64,000 bases of DNA from Hyalangium ruber (GCF_034259325.1 NZ_JAXIVS010000010.1:124001-188000), one strand, 5' to 3'. Shown: positions 33,069-41,571, counted from the first letter of the stretch. The notes: generated from the sequence alone by a model not told the origin. Made by a program: numbers and translations.

Positions 33069-33524
33069 CTACTGCTCCAGCCGCCACAGCGAGCGCAGGT
33101 CCGGTGGCAGGTTGCTCGCCACGTCATCGGCCTCGCCTTCGCTGATCTGCTCCTGGAATGCGCGGAACACCGCCCGCACCAGCGTCTCCACCTCCTCGGG
33201 TGACTTGCGGAGGTCTTCCGCCACCGTCTGCAGGAACTCTTCCCGGCCAAACCGGTGCGGGCGCGCTGGTCGCTTGTCGGGCGGCGGCAGGAATTCGACC
33301 AGCCGACGGGGCAACTGCGCCTCCAGGTCCCTCGCCTCCTTGGGGAGGATCCGCCGCTCCAGTGCGCTCAACACGGAGATGGCGGCACACTCGGCCAGCT
33401 CGGGCTCCATTCCTCCGCTCTGGCTCAGATGCCGGATGAACGCGGCATAGGTCGAGCCGACGTGGGACTCGTGCCGCTGCACGCGACGCTCCATCACTTC
33501 CTGATCGCTCGTAGGACGTGCCAT
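33069..33524 (-). CDS. DUF2267 family protein
   Basis: GGGAGG is 6 bases before ATG 33524 and the product has 151 residues. The pattern of two helical halves, LSALERRILPKEARDLEAQLPRRLVEFLPP and RFGREEFLQTVAEDLRKSPEEVETLVRAVF, is characteristic of DUF2267, whose repeated unit resembles half of a DNA-binding or metal-stress protein. The protein has no Cys. It sits alone, leftward, 79 bases upstream of the ART-like gene, and could be transcribed with it. Function is unknown. Confidence 0.78.
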   Translation of the reverse strand: MARPTSDQEVMERRVQRHESHVGSTYAAFIRHLSQSGGMEPELAECAAISVLSALERRILPKEARDLEAQLPRRLVEFLPPPDKRPARPHRFGREEFLQTVAEDLRKSPEEVETLVRAVFRAFQEQISEGEADDVASNLPPDLRSLWRLEQ

Positions 33525-33733
33525 CTGCGCCTCCCTTTCTCCCCTCAACCTGCGCACGCCTCCCATGTCCCCGACGCGAGCGCCCACCCCGCGAACGGGC
33601 CACACCGCCCCCGCTCCTCCGCCCGGCCCCTGATCAGTCTCCAAGATGGAACGCACATCTACCTACCCGGGCAACCCATCGAAAGTATTTGGATTTTCCT
33701 GGTGAGTGGCAGGCGAGCGAGCAGCCGTTCCAG

Positions 33734-33747
33734 GGCTGATCAGCCCG
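33734..33747. promoter_or_regulatory. 14-bp palindrome upstream of zinc-ribbon gene
   Basis: GGGCTGATCAGCCC is perfectly symmetric, 14 bases before the ATG of the zinc-ribbon gene. The core CTGATCAG also appears at 33630-33637, about 100 bases upstream, so two related operator-like sites lie in this 236-base divergent region. Confidence 0.4.
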
Positions 33748-33760
33748 CCCCGTCCAGGCG

Positions 33761-34258
33761 ATGTCAGACGCCTCCAGTATGAGTTGTCCCGTGAGCCACT
33801 CGACCCGTCAGAACGCGACGCACGTTCTTGAGCAGCGCAACCTCCTGGGCGGAACCGACCTGGTTCCCATCCTCGGAGGAGGCAAGCGCAAGCGTGCCCG
33901 CCAGTTCCACGTCGCCTCCGAGCGTCGGTTGGGCTTCGCCGCCGCGCTGGCCCTCGTGGTGGAACACGGTCGCCAGAAGGCCCGGGAGACCGGCGTCACC
34001 TCGATGACCCGCTGCCCCCGCTGCGACCACGTCGGCCCCACTGCCACGGACTTCGGCTACCGCGTCATTCGCGGCGAGCGCCGTCCCCAGTCCTGGTGCC
34101 GTGGCTGCCGAGGCCAGCACCTGGCTCCCGCCAACCCCAACGAGCCGCTGAAGATGTCCACCTCCCAGGCGCCCAAGCCCGCCGCGCCCGAGGAGGGTTG
34201 GCTCTTCCCGCCCGAGACGCTGCGCGCCCGCCCCCGCAAAAAGGGTGGCAAGCGCTAG
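33761..34258 (+). CDS. Zinc-ribbon protein of unknown function
   Basis: A 165-residue protein; start chosen at ATG 33761, with an in-frame ATG at 33779 as an alternative (neither has a strong ribosome site). Residues about 50-80 form a basic helix, then a zinc ribbon: C85-P-R-C88 and C113-R-G-C116. The tail is Pro/Lys-rich. No further domain is recognisable. Zinc ribbons of this sort bind nucleic acid or protein partners. It precedes the small basic gene at 34381. Confidence 0.55.
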   Translation: MSDASSMSCPVSHSTRQNATHVLEQRNLLGGTDLVPILGGGKRKRARQFHVASERRLGFAAALALVVEHGRQKARETGVTSMTRCPRCDHVGPTATDFGYRVIRGERRPQSWCRGCRGQHLAPANPNEPLKMSTSQAPKPAAPEEGWLFPPETLRARPRKKGGKR

Positions 34259-34380
34259 CACCTCTCGGAGAGCTCCCCTGCTCGGCCACCATAGGCACGC
34301 ACCGGGGCCCTTGCCCCATCGCCGGTGAGGGGATGGAAAAGCCATGGAGTCGTCCCTACCTCTCATTCCAGGAGGGCAAC

Positions 34381-34677
34381 ATGGCCGTGCGGACGAAACT
34401 GGCAGGAATCAAGAACAGACGGCGTGTGGATGCGCGCTCGGCGCAGCCCAGCCAGCAGGCCAGCAAGGGAAAGAAGACGTTGCCTCGGGATGAGGCGGCA
34501 CTGTTGCGGAGGGAGAAGGCCCTCGAGCGCGTGACGCTCGGCCCCGCCGCGGAAGTGCATGAGCCCAAGAGCCACCGGCGCAAGACATCGCTCCAGGGCC
34601 GCAAGAAGGCTCCCAGCCAGATGCGCGTGAAGCGGGCCGGAGGCCCCGCCAAGCGGCTGCCCATCCACGGCGGATGA
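34381..34677 (+). CDS. Small Lys/Arg-rich basic protein
   Basis: An AGGAGGGCAAC ribosome site sits directly before ATG 34381. The 98-residue product has no signal peptide or hydrophobic segment; over a quarter of residues are Lys or Arg, mostly in clusters (KNRRR, KGKK, HRRK, RKK). Composition suggests a nucleic-acid-binding or intrinsically disordered protein. No homologous domain is recognised, and it is not obviously similar to the other basic proteins at 37183 and 60453. Coding is supported by the strong ribosome site. Confidence 0.65.
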   Translation: MAVRTKLAGIKNRRRVDARSAQPSQQASKGKKTLPRDEAALLRREKALERVTLGPAAEVHEPKSHRRKTSLQGRKKAPSQMRVKRAGGPAKRLPIHGG

Positions 34678-34755
34678 GTTTTCTGTCCCCCAGCACCCCA
34701 GAGGCCGGTGTGCCATGCGTCCGTGAGAGGGTTCTCGCGGCGTATGGCCCCGGCC

Positions 34756-35442
34756 TCACGTTTGTGCATCCTCCGCTCGGCGCGTCGGCCGCAGGTGCTC
34801 GAAGGCGCAGTAGGAGAGCAACACCAGCACCGTGAAGATCGCCGTGATGCCCAGCAGTTCTGGGTGCTCGCGCGGCTCGCGCAGGTGCGTGACGATGGCG
34901 CCCAGCAGCGGCCGTGGGTCCGTCAGCACGTCCCAGCTGTTCCAGCGCTCCACCCGCCCCAGGTAGATGCCATAGCCGCACAACACGGACACTCCGGCCA
35001 CGCCCACCCAGGCGCCCACGCGCCCCACGCGCTCCTCGAGCAGCCGCTTCCACACCTCCAGCGAGAGCAACCCCAGCAGCCAGCCCGTGGCGGCGAAGAG
35101 CGCCAGCAGTGCCACGTCGAACCACAGCGGAATGCCGTGCCGAGGCCGCAGGTGGATGAAGTCCGTCAGCAGGTACGGCGCGTTGGGGAACACCAGCAAC
35201 CACGCTCCGCCCAGGGGCACCAGGCTCCACCACCGCGCGGCGCCGCGCGCCTGGAGGAAGCTCGCCACCAGCGACAGCGCGTAGGGCACCCAGGCCAGGA
35301 AGAGGTTCCACAGCAGCCAGACGAAGGTGCCGCGCTGGCTCCACTCCAGCCGGGCCTCGAGCACCCCGACGCACGCCGCGGTGCTCAGCAGCGCGGGCCA
35401 CAGCCCATGACGGTGGAGGAAGCGAAAGAAGGGCTGGCGCAT
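34756..35442 (-). CDS. DUF1361 integral membrane protein
   Basis: ATG 35442 gives a 228-residue protein; the long open frame upstream of it is antisense to other genes and not coding. Six to seven hydrophobic helices are visible. The segment VFPNAPYLLTDFIHL (about residue 90) and the SWDVLTDP segment (about 165) identify DUF1361. The protein has no catalytic motif. Function is not known. It is divergent from the YcaQ-like gene across a 456-base gap. Confidence 0.83.
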   Translation of the reverse strand: MRQPFFRFLHRHGLWPALLSTAACVGVLEARLEWSQRGTFVWLLWNLFLAWVPYALSLVASFLQARGAARWWSLVPLGGAWLLVFPNAPYLLTDFIHLRPRHGIPLWFDVALLALFAATGWLLGLLSLEVWKRLLEERVGRVGAWVGVAGVSVLCGYGIYLGRVERWNSWDVLTDPRPLLGAIVTHLREPREHPELLGITAIFTVLVLLSYCAFEHLRPTRRAEDAQT

Positions 35443-35898
35443 GAGCGGTGTCCTGGCCGCGGAGCGTGGCTGGGGAGCCACGTCCCGGAACGCGGAGTGA
35501 GAGGTTCTCGTGTCTTCCAGGGCATCGGAGCCCATGCCCCTGACACGGAGCAAGAGCGGGGCCAGAGGCGAAGGCTCCGGTTCCCCACGGTGTGGGACTT
35601 TGTCGCCAGGCCTTCTCGGCTTCTGAGAGCCGCCACGCAACTTCCCGAACCCCCTGCCGATAATCCTTCTGTCTCTCTGATGTTCCAGGGCGGGACGCGG
35701 CAGTGCGCCACCCACTCCGAATGACTCCGGAGTGTGGGACTTCTCCATCGGGGAGAGGCTCAGGGTGAGGGCAAACTCCCGCGTGGCACCGCGTTCGAGT
35801 CCTGGGTTTCGCGTCCCGCGGTGGTGGGCTTCCGGAGTCCACCGCCGTGGGACGTGTGCTTTTGGCGGCGGGCCCTGGCGTATGGTGCGCCCGCGCGC
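35443..35898. other. 456-bp intergenic gap between divergent genes
   Basis: No convincing gene, RNA or element. It holds a direct repeat, GTGTGGGACTT, at 35590-35600 and 35732-35742 and several small inverted repeats, for example CACTCCG/CGGAGTG near 35711-35734. Long open frames on both strands give Ser/Arg/Pro-rich translations unlike protein and are ignored. Confidence 0.5.
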
Positions 35899-37083
35899 AT
35901 GCCTCGCCCCCTTCTGCCCCCCGCCCTCTCGCTGGATGCCGACGTGGCCCGAGCCTGGCTCGTCAGCCACATGGGCCTGGCCGCTCCCTCCTTTCCGCCC
36001 GGCGCCGAGGGCACCCGCGCGGTGCTCAAGACGCTGCGCTGCATCCAGTTGGATCCGCTGGATGTCATCGGTACCAACGCGGACCTCGTGGCCCTGGCGC
36101 GCGTGGAGGGGCTGGTGCGCGGGGACGTGTACCGGCACCTGATGCCGGGCCACGCCTTCGAGCACTGGGCCAAGGAGCGCTGCATCCTCCCCGCCTCCGC
36201 GTTCCCGTACTACCGCGAGCGCACGCGGGAGACGCCGTGGTGGCACCTGGCCACGCGCCTGGAGCGGCTGCCCGCGCAGGTGCTGGAGAAGGTGCTGGAA
36301 GAGGTGACGGCGCGAGGCCCCGTCACCGCCGCGGAGCTGACCGACCATGGCGCGGTGACGCCCCTGGACTGGAGCGGGTGGAAGGGCACCGGCAAGGCCA
36401 CCTCCATGGCGCTGGAGGTGCTGTGGACCCGCTGTCAGGTGGTGGTGAGCGGGCGCGGTCCGGGCGGCAAGCGCTACGACGTGCCCGAGCGCGCGCTGCC
36501 CGAGGCTGCTCGCCAGCGGGTGCCGAGCGGGGCCGAGGCCTTCGAGCGCTGGAGCCTGCTCGAGCGCGTGGAGGCCGCCGGGCTGCTCTCGCGCGCGGCC
36601 GGGCCTCATTGGTCCGTGCTGTCGAAGGTACGCACCTCGGAGCTGCCCGACGCGCTGGTGCGCGAGGGCTTGCTGGAGGAGGTGTCGCTGCCCGGCTCGC
36701 CCCGCCGCTACCTGGTGCCCGCCGGCTTCCGCGAGCGCCCCGTGCTGGAGCCCGACGCGCGCATGCGCATCCTCGGGCCGTTGGATCCGCTGCTGTGGGA
36801 TCGAGGGCTGGTGAAGCTCGCCTTTGGCTTCGAGTACACGTGGGAAGTGTACAAGCCCGCGGAGCAACGCCGGTGGGGCTGGTACGTCTGTCCACTGCTG
36901 CACCGGGGCCGGCTGGTAGGCAGGCTGGAGGCGCGCGTGACGGAGGGGGTGCTGCGGGTGGAGAAGCTCTGGCGCGAGAAGGGCGTGAAGCTGGATGACG
37001 CCGCGCTGGACGAGGCGCTCGCCCGCCACGCGAAGGCCTGCGGGGCCACGAAGGTCCGCCGGCCTCGGGCCCGCGTGAGCTGA
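35899..37083 (+). CDS. YcaQ/AlkX-like winged-helix DNA glycosylase
   Basis: ATG 35899 gives 394 residues. Three winged-helix-like domains are typical of the HTH_42 family that includes E. coli YcaQ, which unhooks interstrand DNA crosslinks, and Streptomyces AlkZ. The catalytic QxD motif is present as Q-L-D in RCIQLDPLDV (about residue 51). Basic surfaces (YRERTRE, WREKG) could bind DNA. Streptomyces homologues protect producers from DNA-alkylating antibiotics, so it may be a self-protection gene, but no biosynthetic cluster is visible here. Its start has no strong ribosome site. Confidence 0.85.
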   Translation: MPRPLLPPALSLDADVARAWLVSHMGLAAPSFPPGAEGTRAVLKTLRCIQLDPLDVIGTNADLVALARVEGLVRGDVYRHLMPGHAFEHWAKERCILPASAFPYYRERTRETPWWHLATRLERLPAQVLEKVLEEVTARGPVTAAELTDHGAVTPLDWSGWKGTGKATSMALEVLWTRCQVVVSGRGPGGKRYDVPERALPEAARQRVPSGAEAFERWSLLERVEAAGLLSRAAGPHWSVLSKVRTSELPDALVREGLLEEVSLPGSPRRYLVPAGFRERPVLEPDARMRILGPLDPLLWDRGLVKLAFGFEYTWEVYKPAEQRRWGWYVCPLLHRGRLVGRLEARVTEGVLRVEKLWREKGVKLDDAALDEALARHAKACGATKVRRPRARVS

Positions 37084-37182
37084 GACTCTCGGCGAACCAG
37101 ACATGAACTCCGGGGCCCGCCTGGCCCGCTGCCCCCTGGCAAATGGACCGAACCATCCCCAACTGAGTCGCTGGGAGGTCTC

Positions 37183-37572
37183 ATGCCAGAAAAGACACAG
37201 GCGTTTCGGGCGAAATCCGCCAAGAAGAAGGGCACGACGATGGCGCTCAAGGCCACGGATGTGGGCGTGGCCGAGGGCATGAGTTCGCACCAGGCAAAGA
37301 AGAAGGGAGGCAAGGACCTGGGCGAAGTGGAGTTCTCGGACCGCAGCGTCAGTCCGCGCAGGCCCCCCGGCCGAGGGCTGACGGCCAAGAGCCGCAAGCT
37401 GCCACTGCCAGAGCTGGGCAGCAGCACCTCGCGCCGCAAGACGCTCCCGTCGGAGGCCGCCGCGGGCTACCGCAAGGAAGGCACGCGCAAGCGCACCACG
37501 GGCCGGGGTGACGCCTCGCCCCTGAAGGCGAGCAAGAAGCTCACCCGGCCGAGCCGGAAGCTCTCGCGCTAG
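37183..37572 (+). CDS. Lys/Arg-rich basic protein
   Basis: A 129-residue protein with GGGAGG before ATG 37183. It is strongly positively charged with short Ser/Thr/Gly/Pro-rich spacing (KSAKKKGTT, RKTLPSE, RKRTTGRG) and no hydrophobic segment, so it is probably disordered and nucleic-acid binding. Its end overlaps the convergent protease gene by 32 bases. It is 100 bases downstream of the YcaQ-like gene, in the same direction. Function unknown. Confidence 0.65.
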   Translation: MPEKTQAFRAKSAKKKGTTMALKATDVGVAEGMSSHQAKKKGGKDLGEVEFSDRSVSPRRPPGRGLTAKSRKLPLPELGSSTSRRKTLPSEAAAGYRKEGTRKRTTGRGDASPLKASKKLTRPSRKLSR

Positions 37573-38716
37573 GGCGGACGCGGAGACGGAGGGGCCGGAG
37601 CAGCCCCCCCGCCAGCGTGAGCAGACCGAGCAGTGCTGGGCCTCGCGTACTCGCGCAGCCTCCCGCCTCGGGAGCCACGGGCGTGACGCAGGGCGTGAAG
37701 CAGCGACAGGCCTCGGCGCCCTCGGGCTCGAGCCGCGCGCACAATCCCCCGGTGCCGCACGAGGCGTCGTCCGTGCAGAGTGCGCCGTAGTCTCCTTCCT
37801 GGAGCGCGGGGAGGAGACAGCGGCCCGGCGCGCCCTCCAGGGAGACGCACGTGAGGCCCGAGGGGCAGTCCGTGTCGCGTGTACACGTCTCGCGGCAAAG
37901 GGCCTCGGGCGGCAGCGTGGCACCGGGAGGCTCGGGCGACTCAGAGAGGAAGGGATGCAGGAAGCCCGCCTGGAGCGCGTCCACGCGCACGTTGAAGGCC
38001 TGCGCGCGGCAGGCCACGTCCCCGCTCGCGGTGATGCCGGCGAGCACCTCGCGCGTGCCGTCGCTCACGAGCACGGGGCCTCCGCTGTCCCCGACGCAGC
38101 TCATCGCCGGCGCGGGGCCCGCCTGGAAGGCACTGGCCGCGACCTCCGTCACGGTGAGCCGACCCTGGCGACGGCGGCCCGCGGGGGCCTGGGCATCCTT
38201 CGTGTCCCCGAAGCCGAGCACCCGCGCGGAGGCACCAGGAGCGAGCGTGAAGCGCCCCGGCTCGGGCAACGGGAGCGGTGTCACGGAGACTGGAGTGGCG
38301 AGCCGTAACAGCGCCGCGTCGAAGGCGTGGGTGGCGGGCACGTAGTCCGGATGCCGCACCGCTCGCGCGACCTGGACGAAGCGCCCCTGGGGCTCCGGGA
38401 GCAGCTCCGCGCCGAAGAAGACTTCGTAGGGGCCCTCCGTGCCGAAGACATCGAGACAGTGCGCCGCCGTGAGCACCACGTCCGGCGCGATGAGGGCTCC
38501 GGAGCACAGCAGCGTCAGCGGATCTCCCGTACACCGCGTCCGCCGCGCCACCAGCGCCACCACCGCCGCGTCTCCGGGCGCGTCCTCGCCGTTCACCACC
38601 TCTTGCGTCACCGTGGCCGGTGTCGCGGGCTCCACCGTGGGGGCGCAGCCCGTGGCCACGCTCAGGAGCCACATCCCGCATATAAAGGATGCGGGGCATG
38701 CCCCCCGTGGCGTCAT
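37541..38716 (-). CDS. Trypsin-like S1 serine protease with MYXO-CTERM-like tail
   Basis: The 391-residue protein starts at ATG 38716, overlapping the upstream gene's stop (ATGA). The signal ends in a lipobox-like VATGC (Cys24). The S1 triad is His in LTAAHC, Asp in the HAFDAALLRL segment and Ser in GDSGGPV. The protease domain (about 38-265) is followed by a Cys-rich, EGF-like region (about 285-350). The C-terminus ends GGC, then a hydrophobic stretch and an Arg-rich tail. This resembles the MYXO-CTERM surface-sorting tail of myxobacteria. A cell-surface protease is likely; anchoring mode is inferred. Confidence 0.85.
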   Translation of the reverse strand: MTPRGACPASFICGMWLLSVATGCAPTVEPATPATVTQEVVNGEDAPGDAAVVALVARRTRCTGDPLTLLCSGALIAPDVVLTAAHCLDVFGTEGPYEVFFGAELLPEPQGRFVQVARAVRHPDYVPATHAFDAALLRLATPVSVTPLPLPEPGRFTLAPGASARVLGFGDTKDAQAPAGRRRQGRLTVTEVAASAFQAGPAPAMSCVGDSGGPVLVSDGTREVLAGITASGDVACRAQAFNVRVDALQAGFLHPFLSESPEPPGATLPPEALCRETCTRDTDCPSGLTCVSLEGAPGRCLLPALQEGDYGALCTDDASCGTGGLCARLEPEGAEACRCFTPCVTPVAPEAGGCASTRGPALLGLLTLAGGLLRPLRLRVRPSARASGSAG

Positions 38717-39291
38717 TGCGTGGGCGGCTCGAGGTCCGCCGCGGCCGAGTGCTTCGCGGCCTCGTCTTTCAGCAGGCGCAGCCGGTCCTGGTGCCGGCGG
38801 ATGAGCGTGTCCAGCCGCTGCCGCTCCCGCTCGTCGCCCTTCTGCGCCGCCGCGTCTCGCTCCCGCGTGAGCCGTTCCACGTCCCGGGACAGCAGCAGGG
38901 TGATGCGCTTCGTCTTCTCCAGCTTCCACTGCGCCGTCTGCGGCTGCTCCGGCTCGATCGCGTCATTCACCTGCGGCAGTGGGTGGGCGGACTCGGGCTC
39001 GGGCACGACGTCGCCCGGTCGGATGGGCACCACCGTAGCGTTCGGTGGCGGCGGCACCGCGGCGGTTGGCGCCGCAGGCGTCGGCACGGAGGGCGGCGCG
39101 GGGACACGCGGCGCGGGCGCGGGGGTCCGCACGGTCGGTGTCGCTCCCGGAGTCGGAGGCGCCACGGGAGCCACCGGTTCCGGAGCATCCGGCGGCAGGG
39201 CCGGTGCGGGCCAGAGCGCCACGCCCAGCACGGCCCCCATGAGCACCACGGCGCCAGCAATCGGGAGGAGGAGTCGAGGGGAAACGTTCAT
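38713..39291 (-). CDS. Membrane-anchored protein with Pro-rich and coiled-coil regions
   Basis: ATG 39291 gives 192 residues. An N-terminal transmembrane segment (about 8-28) is followed by a Pro/Ala/Thr/Val-rich spacer (about 30-105) and a highly charged coiled-coil (about 110-185, heavy in Lys, Glu, Arg and Leu). The stop overlaps the protease start, so it may help place or control the protease. It has no recognisable family. The order (anchor, extended rod, coiled coil) suggests a periplasm-spanning structural element. Confidence 0.68.
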   Translation of the reverse strand: MNVSPRLLLPIAGAVVLMGAVLGVALWPAPALPPDAPEPVAPVAPPTPGATPTVRTPAPAPRVPAPPSVPTPAAPTAAVPPPPNATVVPIRPGDVVPEPESAHPLPQVNDAIEPEQPQTAQWKLEKTKRITLLLSRDVERLTRERDAAAQKGDERERQRLDTLIRRHQDRLRLLKDEAAKHSAAADLEPPTQ

Positions 39292-39322
39292 GGCGGGAAG
39301 GCCCGCGAAGCGTATCCCAGAC

Positions 39323-39712
39323 TCAGAGCCGAAGCTTCCACCCGCCGTCCTGGAGCTCCACACGGAGGATGAAGGGTTCCTCGCGCACGGCCCCATCCCG
39401 AGCCACCTTCGCTCGGACGAGCACCGCGTCGGCGGAGCGCCCATCCACCTCCGCGCCCACCACCTCCACCAGCTCGAAGCCGTGCGCGTTCAGCTCCCGC
39501 ACCGTGTCCGCGCAGGGCTGGGCGCTCCCTCCCGTGGCCAGCAAGGGCCCGAGCACCGCGCAGTCCCCGTCCGGCAGCGCGGCGAAGAAGCGCCGCACGG
39601 ACGCCTCCGCCGCCTGGGTCTTCTTCTCGGCCGGGGAGGAGCAGGCAAGCGTGGCGAGCGCCAGCAGGAGCCCCGAGGCCCTCGCCACCCTACCTCCTGG
39701 AGAGCGAGCCAT
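39323..39712 (-). CDS. Small lipoprotein, uncharacterised
   Basis: The 129-residue protein begins at ATG 39712 and has a lipoprotein signal ending LATLAC (Cys24). The remainder (SVRRFFAALPDGDC through EEPFILRVELQDGGW) could form an NTF2-like or small alpha/beta fold with a probable disulphide. It lies 8 bases after the Cys-rich lipoprotein's stop, on the same strand. Function unknown; the coding call rests on the signal and the tight gene packing. Confidence 0.62.
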   Translation of the reverse strand: MARSPGGRVARASGLLLALATLACSSPAEKKTQAAEASVRRFFAALPDGDCAVLGPLLATGGSAQPCADTVRELNAHGFELVEVVGAEVDGRSADAVLVRAKVARDGAVREEPFILRVELQDGGWKLRL

Positions 39713-39720
39713 GGCGCGCG

Positions 39721-40626
39721 TCAGTAGCAGTTGCCGGCGAACATCTCGTCGTCGGTGGCCGAGACGAACTGGTCGTCGCAGTAGCCGCTGGCCAGCATGT
39801 GGCCGTTGCGCACGCAGCCGTCGTGGTTGGTGGCGTCCAGCGTGTACTGCGTGTCGCCGCCGCAGCCGCCGCCGCAGCGCCCGAAGCAGTTGCCCATCAC
39901 CTTGGGGCGCGACCAGTGGTCCGGCTCGCCGCACTTCCACACGCCAGCGCTCAGGTAGAACTCATCCCCGCTGCACGAGGTGTGGTCGCCAAGCTGGGCG
40001 ATCTGCTGGTTGATGGCCAGGTCGAAGCCACCCTTGTTGCAGTCGTGCTTGGCGTACGAGTACCAGTTGTAGGAGCCGCCGCAGCTGCCCGTCCAACTGC
40101 CGTTGCACTTCGCGTAGCTGCACAGCATGGTGTAGCCGCGGCCCTGCTCGCCCATCACCGTGCGCTGCATGGCCACCGTGCTCGGGTGCTGCGCCCACAG
40201 GCTCACCATGCGCCGCAGGTACTTGCTCTCGGGCGTCGCCGCGTCACCGGCCGGCAGCTCCGCGTTGAGCGCCGCGGACACCGCCTCCAGCACCTTGCGG
40301 TCCTCGTCCGTCAGCTGCGTGTTCTGCCCGTTGCCCGCCGCGAAGCCATCCAGCGTGGAGACGCCGTTCTCCGCGTCCACCAGCGCCGTGAGCGCCAGGC
40401 CGTTGAGGCTCACCTCGATGCGGAACACGCCCGGCTCCACCTCGCGCGAGGAGAGCGTCGTCGCGTCCTGGCCCTCGGCGCGGAAGGTGCCGTGTGTGGT
40501 GCCCTGGGCCACTGTGAGCGACAAGCCCTCCGAGGGCTGTGCGCCTTCCGGCTCCACCGACGTGCCGCTCGGGCTGCCACAGGCAAACATCACCACTGCC
40601 ACCACTGCTCCAAGCATCTTTCTCAT
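39721..40626 (-). CDS. Cysteine-rich lipoprotein, uncharacterised
   Basis: The 301-residue product has a signal ending in VMFAC (Cys16). The first half (about 40-150) is beta-rich. The second half (about 165-301) has more than a dozen Cys and many Gly, Ser, Tyr and Trp, with several short Cys-x-Gly-Gly turns, so it is probably a disulphide-knotted extracellular domain. I do not recognise the fold. GGGAGGG lies 10 bases before ATG 40626. It may be secreted or surface-bound, first gene of the leftward run to the protease. Confidence 0.65.
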   Translation of the reverse strand: MRKMLGAVVAVVMFACGSPSGTSVEPEGAQPSEGLSLTVAQGTTHGTFRAEGQDATTLSSREVEPGVFRIEVSLNGLALTALVDAENGVSTLDGFAAGNGQNTQLTDEDRKVLEAVSAALNAELPAGDAATPESKYLRRMVSLWAQHPSTVAMQRTVMGEQGRGYTMLCSYAKCNGSWTGSCGGSYNWYSYAKHDCNKGGFDLAINQQIAQLGDHTSCSGDEFYLSAGVWKCGEPDHWSRPKVMGNCFGRCGGGCGGDTQYTLDATNHDGCVRNGHMLASGYCDDQFVSATDDEMFAGNCY

Positions 40627-40735
40627 ACGACGAGACCCTCCCGGCCCAGGCTCTCTCGGAATGTGAGAAAGTGCGGGTAGTCACGTGTAGCGGATGTATC
40701 AGGGAGTGCGCAAGTCGGGGTGCGTCAACGCCCCC

Positions 40736-41560
40736 TCATCCTCCGGGTTTGCGGAAGACGGGCAGCGGCCCGGCGGCGCGCTCCAGGCCGGTGGGGCCTT
40801 CGGGGAGGGACTCGTGCCCGCCGATGACCAGCAGGCCTCCGGGGGCCAGGCGCTCCACGAGCCGGGCGAGTACCTCGCGCTGGAGCGGCGGCGCGAAGTA
40901 CGTGAAGGCCACGTTGCGGCAGAGCACGAGGTGGAAGGGAGCGTCGGGCATCTCCGCGCGCAGGTCCTGGCGCTGGAAGGTGGGCGCCTGGCGGAACTCG
41001 GGCGCGAGGCACTGTTCCCCCTCGGGCGTGAGCGTGAAAGCCTGGGAGGCCCACTCGGGCGGCAGCTCGCGCAGGGTGCCGGAGGGGTAGCAGCCCCGGC
41101 GGGCGCGCTCGAGCAGGGCCTCGTCCGCATCGGTGGCGAGGAGCTCCAGCCGGAGCCCCGGCACCTGAGGCGCGAGGCCGAGGTGAAAGAGGACGGCAAC
41201 GGTGTAGGGCTCCTCGCCAGAGGCACAGCCGGCGCTCCAGACTCGGAACACTGTCTCGCCACGGGCCTTCGCATCACGCAGGAGCGCGGGGAGGAGCTGC
41301 TCGCGCAGCACGTCGAAGACGTGGTGGTCCCGATAGAAGCGGGAGATGGTGACGCGGCAGAGCGAGTCGAGCACGGCCCACTCGGCGGGGTCCGCCTCCA
41401 GGCGTGCTCGGTAGGCGGCAGCGCCCTCCAGCCCGAGCGCCTTCACCCGACGGCTGATGCGCTTGCACACCTGCCCTCGCACCCGGCGAAAGCCGTCCCA
41501 GCGCAGCCGCAGCCGGGGAGCGGCCCACTGCAGCAGTTCCACGCACTCGCGGTCGGTCAT
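40736..41560 (-). CDS. CheR-type chemoreceptor methyltransferase
   Basis: The 274-residue protein has the CheR order: an all-helical N-terminal domain (about 1-85, with GQVCKRISRRV) and a SAM-binding Rossmann domain (about 90-274). The SAM loop is WSAGCASGEEPY (about 108-119), and the acidic and Asn-type contacts are in LLATDADEALL and LCRNVAFTYF. It methylates glutamates of methyl-accepting receptors. No receptor, CheB or CheA gene is present; instead it follows a dCache sensor kinase by 11 bases, so the pair may form a non-canonical signalling unit. Confidence 0.9.
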   Translation of the reverse strand: MTDRECVELLQWAAPRLRLRWDGFRRVRGQVCKRISRRVKALGLEGAAAYRARLEADPAEWAVLDSLCRVTISRFYRDHHVFDVLREQLLPALLRDAKARGETVFRVWSAGCASGEEPYTVAVLFHLGLAPQVPGLRLELLATDADEALLERARRGCYPSGTLRELPPEWASQAFTLTPEGEQCLAPEFRQAPTFQRQDLRAEMPDAPFHLVLCRNVAFTYFAPPLQREVLARLVERLAPGGLLVIGGHESLPEGPTGLERAAGPLPVFRKPGG

Positions 41561-41571
41561 GGCTCGTGCCC

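Noticed and set aside
33645-33704. A 19-codon open frame in the gap before the zinc-ribbon gene
   Set aside because: No ribosome site and no conserved feature; likely chance in a slightly A/T-richer stretch.
35790-35812. GTTCGAGTCC, resembling a tRNA T-loop
   Set aside because: The flanking bases do not form a T-stem, and no acceptor or anticodon arms are present.
34756-37923. A 1,055-codon minus-strand open frame
   Set aside because: Only the last 228 codons match DUF1361. The remainder is antisense to the YcaQ-like gene and the basic gene and looks non-coding.
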